Shown here: positions 13,977 through 17,983 of the stretch, in pieces
Position numbering within the stretch: position 1 is the first letter of the stretch
Layout of the letters: each line of letters opens with the position of its first letter
Source: an uncultured Chitinophagaceae bacterium
Lineage (GTDB): Bacteria; Bacteroidota; Bacteroidia; Chitinophagales; Chitinophagaceae
DNA length: 17,983 nucleotides
Reading direction: 5' to 3'
Assembly (NCBI GenBank): GCA_934502905.1
Contig: CAKSVK010000068.1
Span: forward strand, 1 to 17,983
Made by a program: the position numbers and the translations under genes
Notes under the pieces: model-generated
What the model saw: only the letters and a program-made list of their open reading frames with translations
What the model was told of the DNA's origin: nothing
The model's database searches: none

Positions 13977-14420
13977 ATGGATACAGGAAAAATCGTAGTA
14001 AGTGTGCTGGTGCATAAACCAGTGGCATTGGTTTGGGAAAACTGGATCAACCCGGAACAGATCAAACAGTGGAATGTTCCTTTTGACGACTGGCATTGTC
14101 CGGAAGTGGAAAATGACCTGCAACCGGGAGGTGATTTTATTTTCCGGATGGAAACGCGGGACGGAAGAGAGGGTTTTGATCATAAAGGACGTTATGACCG
14201 GATCATACCCTGCCAGTTAATTGAGTATACGCTGGAGGATGGACGACGTTCCACCGTTGAGTTTCAGCATATCGATGAGAATACGATCGTAAGAGAAAGT
14301 TTTGACCCGGAAAAGGAAACGCCACCTGATCTGCAGCAGGCGTTTTGCCGGTCTGTTCTGGAGCGGTTTAAAAAGCATGTGGAAGGTTTGGATAATATTG
14401 TTGCATCTGTAAAAAAATAA
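13977..14420 (+). CDS. SRPBCC/AHSA1 domain protein
   Basis: A 147-residue protein with the START-like helix-grip fold of the AHSA1 (activator of Hsp90 ATPase homologue 1-like) group. Hallmarks are the opening strand IVVSVLVHKPVALVWENWINPEQIKQWN, then DWHCPEVENDLQPGGDFIFRMETRDG, the strand pair KGRYDRIIPCQLIEYTLEDGR, and the C-terminal helix LQQAFCRSVLERFKKHVEGLDNI that closes the cavity. These proteins bind hydrophobic ligands in a deep pocket; the ligand is unknown here. The start at 13977 gives the expected first strand, with 60 bases from the previous stop. No separate promoter boxes are seen, so it probably belongs to the same transcript. Confidence 0.9.
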   Translation: MDTGKIVVSVLVHKPVALVWENWINPEQIKQWNVPFDDWHCPEVENDLQPGGDFIFRMETRDGREGFDHKGRYDRIIPCQLIEYTLEDGRRSTVEFQHIDENTIVRESFDPEKETPPDLQQAFCRSVLERFKKHVEGLDNIVASVKK

Positions 14421-14506
14421 TATGGTAATCAGCAGGTATTGTCTTTCCCCGGCAAACCAGGGATTTATCTCACAACTCTTTTTCCATACTATCATATATA
14501 AGGGAT

Positions 14507-14881
14507 ATGGATATACAATTTGAAGCTGGAATTAATATTGCGGTTAAAATTCCGAAAAGCAAATATGAAAAGACCGTAACATTTTACCGGGATATCCTGA
14601 AGCTGCCGGTAGAAGAAAAACAGATTGACAATCCTACTGTTTCCAGGACACACCAGGTGAGCTTTGGTAATAATACGCTTTGGCTGGATTGCGTGGATAA
14701 TTATACGCACGCAGAAACCTGGCTGGAATTGAATACGCCGGATGTAAAAGACGCTGCAGCTTACCTGGAGAAACACGGAGTGGCAACCTGCGACGAACTG
14801 GAAGCGCTCCCGGAAAACATGCACTGGATACAGGATCCCGCAGGTACAGTGTTTGTTTTAAAAAACAGGCGTATTGGATAA
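14507..14881 (+). CDS. VOC family protein, third
   Basis: A 124-residue VOC-fold protein. The first repeat is GINIAVKIPKSKYEKTVTFYRDILKLPV, the middle strand region is HQVSFGNNTLWLDCVDNYTHAETWLELNTPDV, and the end is MHWIQDPAGTVFVLKNRR. The D-P-A-G-T-V-F-V-L ending is standard VOC, but the last metal-binding Glu is absent, so a binding rather than catalytic role is possible. It starts 86 bases after the SRPBCC gene. That gap has no consensus promoter. Its 3' end abuts the next gene, whose ATG lies 32 bases later. The substrate is unknown. Confidence 0.87.
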   Translation: MDIQFEAGINIAVKIPKSKYEKTVTFYRDILKLPVEEKQIDNPTVSRTHQVSFGNNTLWLDCVDNYTHAETWLELNTPDVKDAAAYLEKHGVATCDELEALPENMHWIQDPAGTVFVLKNRRIG

Positions 14882-14912
14882 AAGTGCAAATATTAACCTG
14901 TCTAAAATTGAT

Positions 14913-15395
14913 ATGATGGCAACGATTCAAAAAATAACACCACATTTGTGGTACAACAAGGAGGCAAAAGAAGCGGCGGAATATTATGTATCTGTATTTC
15001 CCGACTCCTCTATAAACAGTATTACTACCATTGAAAATACACCTTCAGGAACTGTAGAGCAGGTAGAGTTTGTTTTAAGCGGGTTGCGCTTCATCGCATT
15101 AAGCGCAGGACCGTTCTTTAAGTTCAACGAATCGGTTTCCTTTATGGTAGCCTGTGAAGACCAGGAAGAAATAGATTATTACTGGGAAAAGCTTTCTGCG
15201 GATCCGGAGGCGGAGCAATGTGGCTGGCTGAAGGATAAGTATGGTCTTAGCTGGCAGATTGTTCCTGCGATATTGGATAATATGATGATCCATGGTACCC
15301 GGGAGCAGCGTAACCGGGTCGTTCAGGCTTTTCTGAAGATGAAAAAAATGGAAATTGAACCGTTGAAACGTGCGTATGATCATTCAGGATATTAA
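14913..15395 (+). CDS. PhnB-like VOC protein (3-dmu-9_3-mt domain)
   Basis: A 160-residue VOC protein of the type often mislabelled 3-demethylubiquinone-9 3-methyltransferase. Typical segments are MATIQKITPHLWYNKEAKEAAEYYVSVFPDSSI, then VEFVLSGLRFIALSAGPFFKFNESVSFMVACEDQEEIDYYWEKLS, and CGWLKDKYGLSWQIVP, which are the family's signature blocks. There is no methyltransferase SAM motif, so a methyltransferase role is not supported. The ATG at 14913, or the adjacent ATG at 14916 (MATIQ, the usual family start), is preferred over an in-frame TTG at 14874 that lies inside the previous gene. The next gene starts 5 bases after its stop, so the two are surely co-transcribed. Confidence 0.9.
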   Translation: MMATIQKITPHLWYNKEAKEAAEYYVSVFPDSSINSITTIENTPSGTVEQVEFVLSGLRFIALSAGPFFKFNESVSFMVACEDQEEIDYYWEKLSADPEAEQCGWLKDKYGLSWQIVPAILDNMMIHGTREQRNRVVQAFLKMKKMEIEPLKRAYDHSGY

Positions 15396-15400
15396 ACATT

Positions 15401-16171
15401 ATGCAACCATCATCCAGTGGCTTTAAAGCTGCAAACGGTATTAACCTCTATTATGAAGTATATGGAACGGGTGAGCCGTTGGTGCTGATACATGGAGGAG
15501 GCAGCTCTATTCGCTTCGATTGGGGCGAACTGATCAGCAGGTTGTCTGGTAAGTACCAGCTTATTGGTATCGATCTGCAGAATCATGGCAGATCCGGTCA
15601 CCGGGATATTCCGCAGACATTTGAGCAGGATGCCAGGGATATTATCGCAGTGCTGGACCAACTGGATATTCGCCGTGCAATATTTATGGGCTTCAGCAAC
15701 GGCGGTACTACTGTTATGCTGTTAGCCCACCTGTTTCCGCACAGGGTAACAAAGCTGATCGTTGCCTCAGCGATCTGTAAAAGAAGTGGTATGCCTGATG
15801 GCTTTTTTGAAGGAATGCAACACGCTACCATTGATCATATGCCACAGGTATTTAAGGATAATTTTCTGAAGCTCAATCCCGACCCTGATAAGCTGCAGAA
15901 TATGTTTGAGAAAGACAGTCAGCGTATGATCCATTTCCAGGATTGGGACGACAGCCTGTTAAAGAATATTCAATGCCCTGTATTATTTCTCGGTGGCGAC
16001 CGCGACCTGCAGGCAGAACATTTCGTATGGATGTGGCGGCAGGTACCCGGTGCAAGGCTGATGATATTGCCGGCTACACACGGGGCCTATATAATGGCTG
16101 ATGAAAACGGGTATGCGGATACAGTACTGATAGATTGCACCACAGCTTTGATCGAACGCTTTTTGAGCTGA
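15401..16171 (+). CDS. Alpha/beta hydrolase
   Basis: A 256-residue cytosolic alpha/beta-hydrolase-fold enzyme. The oxyanion-hole motif is HGGG (31-34), the nucleophile elbow is G-F-S99-N-G-G (97-102), the acid is D200 in LGGDRD, and the catalytic His is H227 in ATHGAY. The full triad is therefore intact. NGGTTVMLLAHLFPHRVTKLIVAS follows the elbow as in esterases, epoxide-type and peroxidase-type hydrolases. Between 125 and 190 lies the cap region, which sets the substrate and cannot be read from sequence. It is the last gene of the cassette, 5 bases after the PhnB-like gene. No terminator is evident directly downstream. Confidence 0.93.
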   Translation: MQPSSSGFKAANGINLYYEVYGTGEPLVLIHGGGSSIRFDWGELISRLSGKYQLIGIDLQNHGRSGHRDIPQTFEQDARDIIAVLDQLDIRRAIFMGFSNGGTTVMLLAHLFPHRVTKLIVASAICKRSGMPDGFFEGMQHATIDHMPQVFKDNFLKLNPDPDKLQNMFEKDSQRMIHFQDWDDSLLKNIQCPVLFLGGDRDLQAEHFVWMWRQVPGARLMILPATHGAYIMADENGYADTVLIDCTTALIERFLS

Positions 16172-16368
16172 GTATTGGGTAGCTTTTAAAATCCGGGCCG
16201 TTCCCGGCCATATGCATGTGGAGTGGAACGGTAAAATATATGATCGCAAAGGCGCCGCGGCAGAAAGATATGGGCGCATAGCAGCTTCCTCTCATATGTT
16301 TGTCAACAGCAAATAACCAGGAGATTCCTCCATCATTGGGTCCTGCCACACAGTACCCTTCCTATTGA

Positions 16369-16472
16369 ACATTGTTCGTATACCTGAGCTGCCGACGGCA
16401 GGCAGAGATGGCTGCCCGGTCGTGTCATTCAGGCGGGCATCGCCAGGTGGATCGACATTGTACCTGAACTGC
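16369..16472. repeat. Duplicated ACATTG-TACCTGARCTGC module with palindromes
   Basis: The module occurs at 16369-16392 and again at 16455-16472 with the same ends (ACATTG... and TACCTGARCTGC, one mismatch) but six fewer bases in the second copy. Each leads into a hairpin: CTGCCG-A-CGGCAG (16389-16401) and the 86-bp element hairpin (16471-16488). A further hairpin, GGCAG-N6-CTGCC (16401-16416), overlaps. This resembles REP/BIME-type composite repeats. Confidence 0.5.
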
Positions 16473-16550
16473 ATGTGAGGACACATACAGAGGCGGAAGA
16501 CGCCGGGTTGCGTGGGGACACGTAACTTTCATGGAATACCGATTTACAGG
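16465..16550 (-). repeat. 86-bp dispersed element, copy B
   Basis: Inverted, diverged copy of the element at 3381-3466, again 86 bases, reading CCTGTAAATC to AGTTCA on the minus strand. Its hairpin on the minus strand is GTATGTG-TCCT-CACATGC (16488 down to 16471). Relative to copy A, one stem pair changes C-G to T-A and another C-G to T-G, so pairing is kept in RNA of this strand. The loop TCCT is unchanged. Confidence 0.65.
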
Positions 16551-16601
16551 TGTAAAATATATAAAGGGGTACTAAAGGTGGATACTACAGGTTGTAAATA
16601 A

Positions 16602-16631
16602 ATAAGGCCGCAGGTTGAACTGCGGCCTTAT
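16602..16631 (-). terminator. Intrinsic terminator of the sugar dehydrogenase gene
   Basis: ATAAGGCCGCAG (16602-16613), loop GTTGAA, CTGCGGCCTTAT (16620-16631): a perfect 12-bp stem. On the minus strand it lies 27 bases after the stop at 16658, and the bases beyond the stem read TTTATTTAC, giving a U-rich tail. On the plus strand no T-run follows, so its main use is for the minus-strand gene. Confidence 0.8.
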
Positions 16632-16657
16632 CAGGTGATAGCTATTTCTACTACAGG

Positions 16658-17908
16658 CTATTGTTTGCTGATACGATACAGGCTTCCTCCGTCTGTAACC
16701 GCATATAACATACCGTTATGATAGGCTATATCCCTGAAACGTTCTTTCTTATCTTCCAGTAACCATTCTTCACCCACTACCTTATTGTCTTTGATCACCA
16801 GCCGGGCTATATGGCTGCTGCTGAGTCCGCCAATGAACAGGTTGTTTTCCCATTCGGGGATGGCATTTCCTTTATAAAAGCTCATGCCGCCGGGAGATAA
16901 TACAGGATCCCAGTAATACACCGGTTGTTCCAACCCATCTTTTTGCTGAATGGAATCTCCTACTTTGCTTCCGCTATACTCAATGCCGTAGGTGATGGTA
17001 GGCCATCCATAGTTTTTACCGGCCTTGATCAGGTTCAGCTCATCACCGCCGCGTGGTCCGAATTCAGCTTCCCACAATTCACCGGTCACCGGATGAAAAT
17101 CCAGGCTTTGCGGATTACGATGGCCATAGCTGTAAATTTCGGGCATGGCACCAGCCTGTCCTATAAAGGGATTGCCTTCTGCCGGCTTGCCTTCTTTGGT
17201 GATCCTGAATATTTTACCCAACCCTGAGTTCAGGTCCTGCGCCTGGGGTCTTCCGTTGAGCACAGAACGCTCGCCAGATGAAACAAACAGGTTGCCATCT
17301 TTATCAAATACCAATCTTGATCCATAGTGGAGGGTACTGTTATTCAGTTCGGGTGTAGCCCGGAAGATAACAGCAACATTTTCTACTTTGCCATCTGCAT
17401 CATTCAGCCTGCCTTTTGCTACAGCAGTCAGGTTACCTTTTTTATACGGCTCTGCATACGACCAGTAAATGATCTTGTTGTTGTTGTAATCAGGATCCAG
17501 GGCCACATCCAGCAGACCACCCTGCCCCCTGTCATCCACTTTGGGCAGCCCGGTTATTTTTTTAACGAGGCTTCCGTCCGGGTTGCGGATTTCCATATAC
17601 CCCGTTTTTTCGGTGATCAGCAGCTTCTCATCAGGTAATAAGATAACGGCCCATGGTTTGCCAAGATCGCCTGCCAGCTTATCAACCTGGTAAGGAGTGG
17701 TGGTTTTTACAGCATTGATCCTTGTTTGGCCTTCAAATGCCGGCTTGTAATCAGAGTTGGCTGCCTTGGTTTCCAAAGGCGGAAGAAGTGTATCCTGCGC
17801 TGCCGGTGCGGGAGGCGTGTCCGTATTACCCCCGTTTACACCACTGTTACATCCTATACATAACAGGGCTATGGCTGCAGATACACTGAGGAATGATTTA
17901 AATTGCAT
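16658..17908 (-). CDS. PQQ-dependent sugar dehydrogenase, lipoprotein
   Basis: A 416-residue protein of the soluble glucose/aldose sugar dehydrogenase (GSDH, YliI-like) family: a six-bladed beta-propeller that oxidises sugars with PQQ and calcium outside the cytoplasm. A signal peptide leads to a lipobox-like C17-I-G-C20, so it is probably membrane-anchored; Cys at the -3 position is unusual. A Pro/Thr/Ala-rich linker (20-50) precedes the propeller. Conserved features are GKPWAVILLPDEKLLITEKTG, DRGQGGLLDVALDPDY, the catalytic-His region TLHYGSRLVF (H194), YGHRNPQSLDF (263-265), and EFGPRGGDELNLI...GKNYGWP. Length is normal. It ends in a strong terminator. Its upstream 75 bases to the window edge are AT-rich without a clear -33/-7 pair. 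No PQQ synthesis gene is visible. Confidence 0.93.
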   Translation of the reverse strand: MQFKSFLSVSAAIALLCIGCNSGVNGGNTDTPPAPAAQDTLLPPLETKAANSDYKPAFEGQTRINAVKTTTPYQVDKLAGDLGKPWAVILLPDEKLLITEKTGYMEIRNPDGSLVKKITGLPKVDDRGQGGLLDVALDPDYNNNKIIYWSYAEPYKKGNLTAVAKGRLNDADGKVENVAVIFRATPELNNSTLHYGSRLVFDKDGNLFVSSGERSVLNGRPQAQDLNSGLGKIFRITKEGKPAEGNPFIGQAGAMPEIYSYGHRNPQSLDFHPVTGELWEAEFGPRGGDELNLIKAGKNYGWPTITYGIEYSGSKVGDSIQQKDGLEQPVYYWDPVLSPGGMSFYKGNAIPEWENNLFIGGLSSSHIARLVIKDNKVVGEEWLLEDKKERFRDIAYHNGMLYAVTDGGSLYRISKQ

Positions 17909-17983
17909 GCGAATTATTTTTGAGGTTAAAAATAAAAAATAGTTTTTAAAATCAGCATTATATATTAGCAGGAACCCCGTTTG

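Larger units (their letters stand above)
16172..16657. other. 486-base gene-free gap
   Basis: This stretch lies between the convergent alpha/beta hydrolase and sugar dehydrogenase genes. It holds a 34-codon open frame of unknown status (16212-16316 on +), a palindrome-rich zone with a repeated module (16369-16472), the inverted copy of the 86-bp dispersed element (16465-16550), and a strong terminator (16602-16631). A 64-codon frame on - (16292-16486) reads through these repeats and is not a credible gene. It appears to be a landing zone for repetitive DNA. Confidence 0.6.

Noticed and set aside
14874..14912. TTG start extending the PhnB-like gene upstream
   Set aside because: It begins inside the preceding VOC gene, whereas the ATG pair at 14913/14916 gives the standard MATIQ family start.
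16292..16486. 64-codon open frame on - through copy B
   Set aside because: It is composed of repeat and palindrome sequence. The frame is not conserved in copy A beyond a few codons.

Overview
The window reads as chromosomal DNA from a Bacteroidota species, most likely family Chitinophagaceae (a Chitinophaga-like organism). This is inferred from the Bacteroidota-type promoter (TTTG-N19-TANNTTTG) in front of lysS, weak or absent Shine-Dalgarno sequences, an outer-membrane protein with the SPYSRFGLGD signature next to coaX and lptC, Bacteroidota-style lipoproteins, and the kinds of small proteins present. No tRNA, rRNA, CRISPR array, prophage or intact transposase gene was found.

Left part (1-8629): core and envelope genes. 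A 5'-truncated type III pantothenate kinase (coaX) overlaps an outer-membrane beta-barrel gene, followed by an LptC-type lipoprotein, all on +. Convergent with these are a CvpA-family membrane protein and lysyl-tRNA synthetase (lysS) on -. Then come a CHAD-like helical protein (+), flavin prenyltransferase ubiX (-) and cinA (+). The gaps between them hold degenerate inverted repeats, one TetR-type palindrome and one copy of an 86-bp dispersed element.

Middle (8630-10501): a 312-bp gap with a candidate promoter, two hairpins and a strong intrinsic terminator, which could be a small RNA or an attenuated leader. It is followed by an exported M81 (MlrC-like) metallopeptidase.

Right part (10533-16171): eleven genes on +, closely spaced. 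A Crp/Fnr-family regulator and an FMN reductase form a pair. After a 127-bp regulatory gap come DinB, VOC, VOC, a DoxX-like membrane protein, DUF1801, SRPBCC/AHSA1, VOC, a PhnB-like VOC and an alpha/beta hydrolase. The gap carries two palindromes of FNR-box geometry (TTGYC-N4-GGCAA). One sits about 30 bp upstream of a TANNTTTG -7 box that has no -33 element, which is the layout of an activator-dependent promoter. The adjacent Crp/Fnr gene is the obvious candidate to bind them. Together this looks like a regulated cassette of small-molecule binding or detoxification proteins; its substrate cannot be told from sequence.

End (16172-17983): a 486-bp gene-free stretch rich in palindromes, with the second, inverted and diverged copy of the 86-bp element, a 12-bp-stem terminator, and a PQQ-type sugar dehydrogenase lipoprotein on -.
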